Source: Paraburkholderia gardini (GTDB taxonomy: Bacteria > Pseudomonadota > Gammaproteobacteria > Burkholderiales > Burkholderiaceae). Taken from it: a DNA stretch of 64,000 nt. Made by a program: the position numbers and the translations under genes. Shown here one piece after another: positions 56,969-64,000 of the stretch. The stretch spans positions 124,001 through 188,000 of the forward strand of contig NZ_CAJQYY010000004.1 in NCBI RefSeq assembly GCF_907164575.1. The letters are read 5' to 3'. Below the pieces are notes generated by a model that saw nothing but the letters and a program-made list of their open reading frames with translations, made no database searches and was not told where the DNA came from. How positions within the stretch are numbered: position 1 is the first letter of the stretch; each line of letters begins with the position of its first letter.

Positions 56969-58630
56969 GTGCCGGGATACAACAGCAACAAGAACAGCGT
57001 TCGGCTTCACGATATTTACGTCGCTTGGGCCGCCAGCCTGCGCCTCGCATTCGCGTGTGCGTTCCTTGCGTTCGTCAGCGGCTGCGCGACGCGCCCACCG
57101 GCAACCGATCTTCATCGCGACATCACGCACGCGCTGCCGGCGTCGGAACCCACCGCGCTCGGCGCGGCGCTCGCCCCGCTCGAACGCACGCATCCCGGCG
57201 AATCCGGCTTCCGTGTGCTGGCGAGCGGCACCGACGCGCTGCAGATGCGCATCGCACTCGCCCGCGCCGCGACGAAGACGCTCGACATGCAGTACTACAT
57301 CGCGAATGAGGACACCACGGGCAAGCTGCTGCTCGCCGCCGCACTCTACGCGGCCGATAACGGCGTGCGGGTGCGCATGCTGGTCGACGACCTGAACTTC
57401 AAGGACATCGATCGCGTGATGGCCGCGCTCAATTCCCACGACAACATCGAAATCCGCGTCTTCAATCCGTTCGGTTCGGCGCAGGAAAGCTTCTACGAGC
57501 GCACGAGCAACGTGTTGACGCAGCTCGACCATTTCACGCGGCGCATGCACAACAAGGCCATGATCGCGGACAACCAGCTCGCGATCGTCGGCGGCCGCAA
57601 TCTCGGCGACGAATACTTCAGCGCGAGCGAAACGCTGCAGTTCCGCGACATCGATGTGCTCGCGGCAGGCCCGGTCACGAATGACATTTCGGCAAGCTTC
57701 GACGCGTACTGGAACAGCAGTGCCTCGTACCCGCTACGCGCGCTCAACAAGCAGAAATTCGACGCCGCCGATCTCGATGCGATGCGCGACGAACTGCGGG
57801 CACACTGGCGCGCCAACGCCGATCCGTATAACGCGAAACCGCTCAACGCCACGCCGCTTGCCTCGCAGATCCAGAAGGACGAACTCGGGCTCACGTGGGC
57901 GAAAGCCGAATTCAAGGCCGACACGCCCGACAAGATCACGCATCCTTCGCCCGACTACAAAAGCCCGCCGCTGGAGCGCGTCATCGCGCTCACGAACGCG
58001 GCGCAGAAAGAAGTGCTGATCACGTCGCCCTACTTCGTGCCACACGATGCCGGCGTCAAGGCGCTCGGCGAGCTCACGGCGCGTGGCGTGCGGGTTGCCG
58101 TGCTGACGAACTCGCTTGCAGCCACCGATGCAGTCGCCGTGCAGGCCGGGTACAGTCCATATCGTGAGCCGTTGCTCGCGCACGGCGTCGAGCTTTACGA
58201 ATTCATGCCGCAGCAGGAACAGCGTAGATCGCGGGTCAATTTCATCGGTTCGGCCTCGCACTCGAGCCTGCACGCCAAGACATTCGTGATCGACCGGCGG
58301 ATCCTTGTGATCGGCTCGATGAATCTCGATCCGCGCTCCGCGAATCTCAACACGGAACTGGTGCTCGTGATCCATAGCCGGCCGCTCGCGGAGCAGCTGG
58401 CAACGATCTTCGACCATGCAACGGCTCCGTCGGTCAGCTATCGCGTGGAACTTGCCACGCCCGCGCAGCTTGCGCGGCTCAAGGCAACGGATGCGCCGCC
58501 GAGCGACCTTGTCTGGACCGGCGAGGTCGAAGGCCAGTTACGCACCTGGAATCTGGATCCGGGCGCCGGTTTTTACAGGAACCTGATGACGGGAATTTTC
58601 ATGCTGCTGCCAGTCGACAGCCAGCTTTGA
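56969..58630 (+). CDS. Phospholipase D family lipoprotein
   Basis: The 553-residue protein has a lipoprotein signal with lipobox FVSGC39, so it is probably membrane-anchored. Two HKD motifs are complete: H194, K196, D201 (MHNKAMIADNQLAIVGGRN) and H435, K437, D442 (LHAKTFVIDRR, then GSMNLDPRS). It resembles cardiolipin synthase-like or YmdC/ClsC-type enzymes; the reaction (cardiolipin synthesis or phospholipid cleavage) is not settled. The start is GTG at 56969, with GGGAG at good spacing. Confidence 0.9.
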   Translation: MPGYNSNKNSVRLHDIYVAWAASLRLAFACAFLAFVSGCATRPPATDLHRDITHALPASEPTALGAALAPLERTHPGESGFRVLASGTDALQMRIALARAATKTLDMQYYIANEDTTGKLLLAAALYAADNGVRVRMLVDDLNFKDIDRVMAALNSHDNIEIRVFNPFGSAQESFYERTSNVLTQLDHFTRRMHNKAMIADNQLAIVGGRNLGDEYFSASETLQFRDIDVLAAGPVTNDISASFDAYWNSSASYPLRALNKQKFDAADLDAMRDELRAHWRANADPYNAKPLNATPLASQIQKDELGLTWAKAEFKADTPDKITHPSPDYKSPPLERVIALTNAAQKEVLITSPYFVPHDAGVKALGELTARGVRVAVLTNSLAATDAVAVQAGYSPYREPLLAHGVELYEFMPQQEQRRSRVNFIGSASHSSLHAKTFVIDRRILVIGSMNLDPRSANLNTELVLVIHSRPLAEQLATIFDHATAPSVSYRVELATPAQLARLKATDAPPSDLVWTGEVEGQLRTWNLDPGAGFYRNLMTGIFMLLPVDSQL

Positions 58631-58679
58631 CGTGCGGTAGTGCCGCGCGCCGCAACACTTTCTCAAGTGGAGTTGAATC

Positions 58680-60080
58680 ATGACTGAAGATGTACGGATG
58701 GAGCGCGACACGTTTGGCGAAATCGCCGTGCCGAATGCAAAACTCTGGGGAGCCCAGACGCAGCGCTCGTTGCAGAACTTCAAGATCTCGACTGAAAAGC
58801 AGTCGCCCGAACTGATTACCGCGCTCGCCATCATCAAGCGCGCGGCAGCGGAAGTAAATCAGGGCCTCGGCGTACTCGACGAAAAGAAAGCCCGCGCGAT
58901 TATCGAAGCCGCCGACGAAATCATCGCAGGCAAGCACCCCGACGAATTTCCGCTTGCCGTGTGGCAGACCGGCTCCGGCACGCAAAGCAACATGAACCTC
59001 AACGAGGTGATCGCGAACCGGGCAAGCGAACTGCTCGGCGGCGAGCGCGGCGAAGCACGCAAGGTGCATCCGAATGACGACGTGAACCGCGGGCAGTCTT
59101 CAAACGACGTGTTCCCGACGGCCATGCACATCGCGGCGGCTGTCGGCATCGTCAAAAATCTGCTGCCGGCGGTGAAGACCTTGCGCGATACCCTCGACTC
59201 GAAGGCGAAAGCGTTCGCTGGCATCGTGAAAATTGGCCGCACGCACTTGCAGGATGCGACGCCGCTCACGCTCGGTCAGGAGTTCTCCGGTTACGTCGCG
59301 CAACTCGATCAGTGCGCGAAGCATCTCGAATCGGCGCTGCCGCATCTGTATGAACTCGCGCAGGGCGGCACGGCCGTCGGCACCGGCCTCAACGCGCATC
59401 CGCAGTTCGCCGGCAAGGTCGCCGCTGCGATCGGCAAGCTGACGGGCGTGCCGTTCGTGTCGGCGCCGAACAAGTTCGAAGTGATGGCTGCGGCGGACGC
59501 GCTCGTCTTCGCGCACGGCGCGCTGAAAACGGTGGCCGCAAGCCTGATGAAGATCGCGAACGACATCCGCTGGCTCGCGAGCGGTCCGCGCTGCGGCCTC
59601 GGCGAGCTGTCGATTCCGGAGAACGAACCGGGCAGCTCGATCATGCCGGGCAAGGTCAATCCGACGCAGTCCGAAGCGCTCACGATGCTGTGCTGCCAGG
59701 TGTTCGGCAACGACGTCGCCGTGAACTTCGGCGGCGCGAGCGGCAATTTCGAGCTCAACGTGTTCCGTCCGATGATCGCCCACAACGTGCTGCAATCGAT
59801 CCGGCTTCTCGCTGACGGCGCGCTGAGTTTCAACGACAACTGCGCGGTCGGCATCGAACCGAACCACGACCGTATCGAGACGCTGCTGAACGAATCGCTG
59901 ATGCTCGTCACCGCGCTCAATCCGCACATCGGCTACGACAAGGCCGCGCAGATCGCGAAAAAAGCGCACAAGGAAGGCACGACACTCAAAGCCGCGGCGC
60001 TCGCGCTCGGTCACGTGACAGAACAGCAATTCGACGACTGGGTGAAGCCAGCCGACATGGTCGGCACGATCAAGACCTGA
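58680..60080 (+). CDS. fumC: Class II fumarate hydratase
   Basis: FumC interconverts fumarate and malate in the citric acid cycle without iron-sulfur clusters. The 466-residue protein has the superfamily signature [11 protein letters not shown] starting at residue 318, with the catalytic serine, and upstream SGTQSNMN and [20 protein letters not shown] lies before the ATG. It is 49 bases after the phospholipase-D gene and ends at a hairpin terminator. Confidence 0.97.
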   Translation: MTEDVRMERDTFGEIAVPNAKLWGAQTQRSLQNFKISTEKQSPELITALAIIKRAAAEVNQGLGVLDEKKARAIIEAADEIIAGKHPDEFPLAVWQTGSGTQSNMNLNEVIANRASELLGGERGEARKVHPNDDVNRGQSSNDVFPTAMHIAAAVGIVKNLLPAVKTLRDTLDSKAKAFAGIVKIGRTHLQDATPLTLGQEFSGYVAQLDQCAKHLESALPHLYELAQGGTAVGTGLNAHPQFAGKVAAAIGKLTGVPFVSAPNKFEVMAAADALVFAHGALKTVAASLMKIANDIRWLASGPRCGLGELSIPENEPGSSIMPGKVNPTQSEALTMLCCQVFGNDVAVNFGGASGNFELNVFRPMIAHNVLQSIRLLADGALSFNDNCAVGIEPNHDRIETLLNESLMLVTALNPHIGYDKAAQIAKKAHKEGTTLKAAALALGHVTEQQFDDWVKPADMVGTIKT

Positions 60081-60144
60081 CGTCCGGCTGGGGTCGATCT
60101 TTTGCCGGATCCGATGCCTGATCTCCGGCCCGGATACCGATACG

Positions 60145-60183
60145 AAAAACGCCGTGCCGGCGTGAACCGGCGCAGCGTTTTTT
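60145..60183 (+). terminator. Terminator of fumC
   Basis: AAAACGC and GCGTTTTTT flank an inner GC-rich stem with CCGG/CCGG, forming an interrupted hairpin with a T6 tract about 65 bases after the stop codon. Confidence 0.65.
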
Positions 60184-60205
60184 ACTGGTGTCCTTACTGG
60201 TGTCT
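60182..60205 (+). repeat. Two tandem 12-bp repeats after fumC
   Basis: TTACTGGTGTCC is followed directly by TTACTGGTGTCT and then TTACCTGG. The repeat is short and lies in the non-coding gap between convergent genes. Confidence 0.5.
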
Positions 60206-60273
60206 TTACCTGGCAGGCTCAGGCCACGCGCACTCACCCGGCGCGCGCGTTCAGGGCCCGCAGCGACGCCCCA

Positions 60274-60792
60274 TCAAACCGCGCCTTTCACCACCTCTTC
60301 AGGCTTCAGTTCGACGATGGCATCGAGCGCGTCCTTGACGTCCATCGCGTACTTCGCAAGGCGTTTCTGCTCGTCGGTTTCCGGCTCGAACGACGGCACG
60401 CCAATCGGGTGCCCGTTCTCGTTGACGGCGACCATCACGACGAGGCAATCAGTCGTCTGCAGCAGCTCGCCGCCCTTCGGGTCGCCGGCCTGCACCGACA
60501 CGTGAATGTGCATGCTGGTCCGGCCCGTCGCGACGACGCGGGCGCGCAGTTCGACCAGATTGCCGACCAGGATCGGACGACGGAAACGGATGTTGCCGAC
60601 GCTTACCGTCACGCAGTAGCGGCTCGACCAGACCGCCGCGCACGCGTAGGCGGTTTCGTCGATCCACTTCATCAGCGCGCCGCCGTGAACCTTGCCGCCG
60701 AAGTTCACCGAGGTCGGCTCGGCGAGAAAGCGGAAGGTGGTTTCGGAACGGTCCATCGGGGCCGCAGGGTTGTGGGTCTTGACTCTACTCAT
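60274..60792 (-). CDS. Acyl-CoA thioesterase (hotdog fold, YciA-like)
   Basis: The 172-residue protein has the hotdog signature FGGKVHGGALMKWIDETAYACA and the second strand region VSVGNIRFRRPILVGNLVELRARVV, matching the YciA/BACH type that hydrolyses acyl-CoA esters. The preferred chain length is unknown. It is convergent with fumC. Confidence 0.9.
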   Translation of the reverse strand: MSRVKTHNPAAPMDRSETTFRFLAEPTSVNFGGKVHGGALMKWIDETAYACAAVWSSRYCVTVSVGNIRFRRPILVGNLVELRARVVATGRTSMHIHVSVQAGDPKGGELLQTTDCLVVMVAVNENGHPIGVPSFEPETDEQKRLAKYAMDVKDALDAIVELKPEEVVKGAV

Positions 60793-61019
60793 CCTGCACT
60801 CCGTTCGGGAATTGAGATTATCGAAAGGAGCCGATTATACGAGTGCCAGAAACAGCGCGGTACACGATCCGGAGATACCACGTTGTGCGCGAAGACAAAC
60901 GAACAAGCGCACGAACGCACGAGCGCACAAAACGCACCGGCCGCGTGACCTGAACCGTCTGCACACGGGTCACAAGCGGTTCAACGCACCGTGCACGCCG
61001 TCAGATACGTCAAAACCCT

Positions 61020-62201
61020 TCAGGCAGCGGACGCAAACCGCTCGCGATAATCAAGCGGCAACACCCCGAACCTTCGCATGAACGCACGTCTTAAATTCTG
61101 TTCACTGCCAAAGCCGCAGTCGAGCGCGATCCGCTTGAGCGGCGCGCGCGAAGCCGCTAGCGACTGTGCCGCCGCTTCGAGTCGCATCGATGAAACGGTT
61201 TTCGCGGGCGTACGCCCCACTTCCTCGACGTAGCGTCGCGCGAAGGTACGCGGGCTCATGCGCGCCTGACCGGCCAGCCGCTCGACCGAAAGATCGTCGC
61301 GCAGATTGACCGCCATCCAGCTATGCAGCGCGTCGAACGGGCCGCCGGCCGTTGCCTGCGCGGCCAGCGCCGCGCTGAACTGGGACTGCCCGCCGGGACG
61401 CTTCATGAAAACCACCAGCCGCCGCGCGGCCTGCATCGCGACCGCGTGACCGACGTCTTCCTCGATCAGCGCCAGCGCGAGGTCGATGCCCGCGGTCACG
61501 CCCGCCGAAGTCCAGACCGCGTGCGTCTGCCGCGGGTCGTGCGCTTCATCGTCGCGCGAGGACATGGCCGCGTCCTGCCCGCCGCGCGCATCATCCGCAT
61601 CGCTCGGATCACCTCCGGAGCGCCGCGCGGACGCGTCGCCTGCAACGCGCAAATCCCGCGCATCGCGGATGAAAATCGGATCCGCATTCACATGCACCTT
61701 CGGAAAATGCCGTGCGAGCAGTTCGGCATCGCGCCAGTGCGTCGTCGCGCGGCGTCCGTCGAGAAGGCCCGCCGCCGCCAGATAAAACGCGCCGGTGCAC
61801 ACCGAACACACGCGGCGCACGCGAGGTGCGCGACGCGCGAGCCACGCGACGAGCTCGGGCTGCAGCGCGATCCGCTCGTCGATCGGCACACCGGACACGA
61901 TCACGGTATCGATGGGTTCGTCATCCAGCGCATCGAGCCGTTGCGTGACGACCGGCAAACCCGGAAACGTCTGCAGGACACCGCCTTCGATCGACGCCAC
62001 CGTCAGGCGATAGGCAACCGGCTCGTGCGCCGGCATCCCGGTTGCGTCCGGAACGGCCGCTTTTCGCGCAGCCTCGGCGAGCGTCAGCTCGGCTCGCCAG
62101 AACGCCTCCAGCGGTCCGCAGGCGTCGAGCAGCACGAGATCGGGCGCCACGGCGATCACGATGTGGCGAACCATTGAAACAGGTGTGACAGAAGCATTCA
62201 T
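61020..62201 (-). CDS. GlxA-family regulator: DJ-1/PfpI domain plus AraC helix-turn-helix
   Basis: The 393-residue protein has an N-terminal class I amidotransferase-like domain with the conserved elbow VCSVC135TGAFYLAAAGLL, and a C-terminal AraC domain (about 295-393) with MSPRTFARRYVEEVGRTPAK and CGFGSEQNLRRAFMRRFG. Residues about 181-228 are a charged low-complexity insert inside the first domain, absent from typical members. I chose the ATG at 62201; 62174 is an alternative. It follows the MFS gene by 33 bases and is probably co-transcribed with it. Confidence 0.88.
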   Translation of the reverse strand: MNASVTPVSMVRHIVIAVAPDLVLLDACGPLEAFWRAELTLAEAARKAAVPDATGMPAHEPVAYRLTVASIEGGVLQTFPGLPVVTQRLDALDDEPIDTVIVSGVPIDERIALQPELVAWLARRAPRVRRVCSVCTGAFYLAAAGLLDGRRATTHWRDAELLARHFPKVHVNADPIFIRDARDLRVAGDASARRSGGDPSDADDARGGQDAAMSSRDDEAHDPRQTHAVWTSAGVTAGIDLALALIEEDVGHAVAMQAARRLVVFMKRPGGQSQFSAALAAQATAGGPFDALHSWMAVNLRDDLSVERLAGQARMSPRTFARRYVEEVGRTPAKTVSSMRLEAAAQSLAASRAPLKRIALDCGFGSEQNLRRAFMRRFGVLPLDYRERFASAA

Positions 62202-62234
62202 GTGAGCAGGCTTGTCGTCCAGTCGGAACAGCAA

Positions 62235-63491
62235 TCAGGAAGCCGCAGCCGCGACGACGCGCGAGCGCGACCACGCAAAGGCGAGCGCCGCGAGCGCGGC
62301 AACGCCGAGCAACGGCAGGATCGCCGCATTGATCACGGCCCAGCCGAAGTGCGCGAGCAGCTGTCCCGCGAAAAGCGATCCGAGCGCGGAAAACGCGAAG
62401 GTCGTGAATTCGCTCGTGGCCTGCGTCTTCGCGCGTTCGGACGGCCGGTACGACTGCGACAGCAGCGTCGAGCCGCCCACGAACATGAAGTTCCAGCCGA
62501 CGCCAAGACAGGCCAGCGCCGCATAAAAGTGCGGCAGGTCGGTCGAACGAAGCGCGATCACGGCGCACAGCGCCGACAGCACGATGCCCACGCCGATCAC
62601 ACGCAGCACGCCGAAGCGCCGGATCAGTCGCCCAGTGAAGAACGACGGCGCGAACATGCCGACAAGGTGCCATTGAATGATCCGCGCGCCGTCTCCGATC
62701 GTGTGTCCGCAGGCGAGTGCCGCGATCGGCGTCGCTGTCATCACGAACATCATCACGGCATAACCGAGCGCGTTGTTCGCCAGCGCGGCAAGGAAAACCG
62801 GCTGCAGGACGATGTCCCCGAGAGGTCGCGCCGGCTCGGCGGTCACGGCCGCGCTCGCGTGGGCCGGCACGTGATCCCGGTAGAACAGCGCGAGCAGCAC
62901 GATCGACAGGAGGCCAAACACGGTCACGAGCGCATACGACCCGGCGAACGCCACCGGCGCGAGCCAGTCGCGGCTCCACGCGGCAAGCGCCGGGCCGGCC
63001 ACCGCGGCGAAGACGCCGCCCGCCAGCACCGTCGAGATCGCGCGGCCTTTCGCCTCGCCGCCGACGGCGTCAGCGGCGGCAAGCCGGTAGTACTGCGCGA
63101 ATGCCTGGAACACGCCGACCGTCGCCGTGCCGGCGCAGAACGCCCAGAAACTGTGATGAAAGATCGCATACACGGAGATCGCGCCGCCCGCCGCCCCGAC
63201 GCCCGCGCCCAGCACGAACCCCGCGCGCCGTCCGACGCGGGCCATGAGGAACGACGCGAAAATCGTGGTGAGCGCGGCGGCGACGGTGATCAGCGAAAAG
63301 GGCAGCGTCGCGAGCGCCTTGTCGTCGGCGAGCGTGTAGCCGACCAGCCCTGTCAACGTCAGATCGATGGACACCGACGACGTATAAAGCGCCTGGCATA
63401 CCGCCAGCACGCGCGCGCCGCGCCGGCCGCTGGCGTCGGACGGGCGCGGATCCGGAACCGTGGATGAAAAAGCAGCAGCGTTGGGCGACAT
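62235..63491 (-). CDS. MFS transporter
   Basis: The 418-residue protein has twelve predicted membrane segments typical of the major facilitator superfamily, with a loop motif of the MARVGRRAGFVLGA type between segments 2 and 3. The substrate is unknown. It is the first gene of a pair with the GlxA-type regulator. Confidence 0.88.
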   Translation of the reverse strand: MSPNAAAFSSTVPDPRPSDASGRRGARVLAVCQALYTSSVSIDLTLTGLVGYTLADDKALATLPFSLITVAAALTTIFASFLMARVGRRAGFVLGAGVGAAGGAISVYAIFHHSFWAFCAGTATVGVFQAFAQYYRLAAADAVGGEAKGRAISTVLAGGVFAAVAGPALAAWSRDWLAPVAFAGSYALVTVFGLLSIVLLALFYRDHVPAHASAAVTAEPARPLGDIVLQPVFLAALANNALGYAVMMFVMTATPIAALACGHTIGDGARIIQWHLVGMFAPSFFTGRLIRRFGVLRVIGVGIVLSALCAVIALRSTDLPHFYAALACLGVGWNFMFVGGSTLLSQSYRPSERAKTQATSEFTTFAFSALGSLFAGQLLAHFGWAVINAAILPLLGVAALAALAFAWSRSRVVAAAAS

Positions 63492-63621
63492 TGGCGAACC
63501 TCATGCGGTCAAGGTGACGAAAGTCCTGATCGTCACATGCCCGTCGATGGCAGGAATGCCAATGATGCATCAATTCCAGCCAGACCAGTCGTTTCCACCG
63601 GCCACGGCATCGCGGTTGCGA

Positions 63622-63768
63622 TTATTTATGGAAGGTGACGCCTTCGTCGATGGTGCCGTACATCGTGATACCGCTCGAATCCGATTGCGAGGAACTCGCG
63701 CCGCCCTGTGCGCAGCCAGCGCAAAGCACCGCAAACGCGGCTGCGGCAATGGCGAAATAGCGTTTCAT
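63622..63768 (-). CDS. 48-residue lipoprotein with a porin-like tail
   Basis: On the minus strand an ATG at 63768 opens 49 codons ending in TAA. The product begins MKRYFAIAAAAFAVLCAGC, a clear lipoprotein signal with lipobox LCAGC19. The 29 mature residues are Ser/Gln-rich and then read GITMYGTIDEGVTFHK, which resembles the N-terminal strand of Burkholderia porins (SVTLYGVIDxG type). AAGG lies seven bases before the start. The gene is too small for standard cut-offs; the function is unknown. Confidence 0.75.
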   Translation of the reverse strand: MKRYFAIAAAAFAVLCAGCAQGGASSSQSDSSGITMYGTIDEGVTFHK

Positions 63769-63940
63769 GACTGCCTTGCTGTCCGGCGAGAAGAGGATCC
63801 GATTCTAGCCTGGCGGACGTCCCGCACCCGGTAGCGGCATTGCATTCGACATTTCGCCTCATCGTGAAACATGGAATGCGATGCCGCGCTAAAGTGAGGT
63901 CATCGCGCGCCTTATCGGCCGCTACCCATGTGGAGACGCC

Positions 63941-64000
63941 ATGTCCAATCCGTTGCTCGACGAGCGCGGCCAGAGCCATTTCCCAGGTCTGAGCCGGCTC
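63941..64000 (+). CDS. Start of an unidentified gene (3' end outside window)
   Basis: An ATG at 63941 with GGAG six bases upstream opens a frame that runs to the end of the window; 20 residues are visible (MSNPLLDERGQSHFPGLSRL). The NPLLD start recalls some M3 oligopeptidases, but the following residues do not fit, so I leave it unnamed. Confidence 0.6.
   Translation, partial: MSNPLLDERGQSHFPGLSRL

Noticed and set aside
60897..60935. GAACGCAC/GAGCGCAC-type short repeats near 60.9 kb
   Set aside because: They are short, imperfect and non-coding; they look like local slippage.

Overview
The window is chromosomal DNA from a high-GC betaproteobacterium, most likely Burkholderia or Paraburkholderia. 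The pointers are the earP-efp pair with an EF-P carrying arginine 32, an rpoE-rseA-rseB-mucD-glutaredoxin-lepA-lepB-rnc-era-recO-pdxJ-acpS-nagZ gene order, RNase III and RNase E with long low-complexity tails, and betaproteobacterial lutABC and azlCD arrangements. The species call is inference. No CRISPR array, integrase, transposase or prophage gene is visible, so this is mainly core genome.

Layout. 1-3.4 kb (+): the 3' part of earP, efp, and an orphan NtrC-type response regulator behind a sigma-54 promoter with an IHF-like site. 3.5-23.4 kb (-): one uninterrupted block of 23 genes. It starts with YceD and rpmF, continues through fatty-acid and phospholipid synthesis (plsX, fabH, fabD, fabG, acpP, fabF), then the sigma-E envelope-stress module (rpoE, rseA, rseB, mucD), then translation, secretion and RNA genes (lepA, lepB, rnc, era), and ends with recO, pdxJ, acpS and nagZ. 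Several hairpins with U-tracts punctuate it. 23.6-25.0 kb (+): maf and an RsmI-like methylase. 25.1-28.2 kb (-): rluC, a HAD phosphatase, a Rieske protein and sppA. 28.2-36.3 kb (+): a 746-bp leader, rne, moaA, mobA, moeA, a small membrane protein and a GNAT acetyltransferase. 36.4-42.4 kb (-): rmuC, a hydroxyacid dehydrogenase, an NhaD-type antiporter, a stand-alone LUD protein and pncB. 42.7-43.4 kb (+): fdxA and two identical tRNA-Asn genes. 43.5-46.2 kb (-): lutABC. 46.4-50.1 kb (+): creA, an AraC regulator, azlCD, and an unknown gene with a near-perfect FliA (sigma-28) promoter. 50.2-53.5 kb (-): a UvrD-type helicase with an SOS box and two small secreted Lys/Ala-rich proteins. 53.7-60.1 kb (+): an S4 protein, a MATE transporter, a BASS transporter, a phospholipase-D lipoprotein and fumC. 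60.3-63.8 kb (-): a thioesterase, a GlxA-type regulator with an MFS transporter, and a 48-residue lipoprotein. The window ends in the first codons of an unidentified gene.

Most of the biology is housekeeping. The parts that look new are regulatory: a FliA promoter on a gene of unknown function, an orphan sigma-54 activator that appears to sit on its own sigma-54/IHF promoter, an SOS box on the helicase, a GntR-type operator directly behind a consensus promoter at lutABC, tandem 13-bp repeats ahead of rne, and a tiny lipoprotein whose tail resembles a porin N-terminus. No strong candidate for a wholly new multi-gene system was found.
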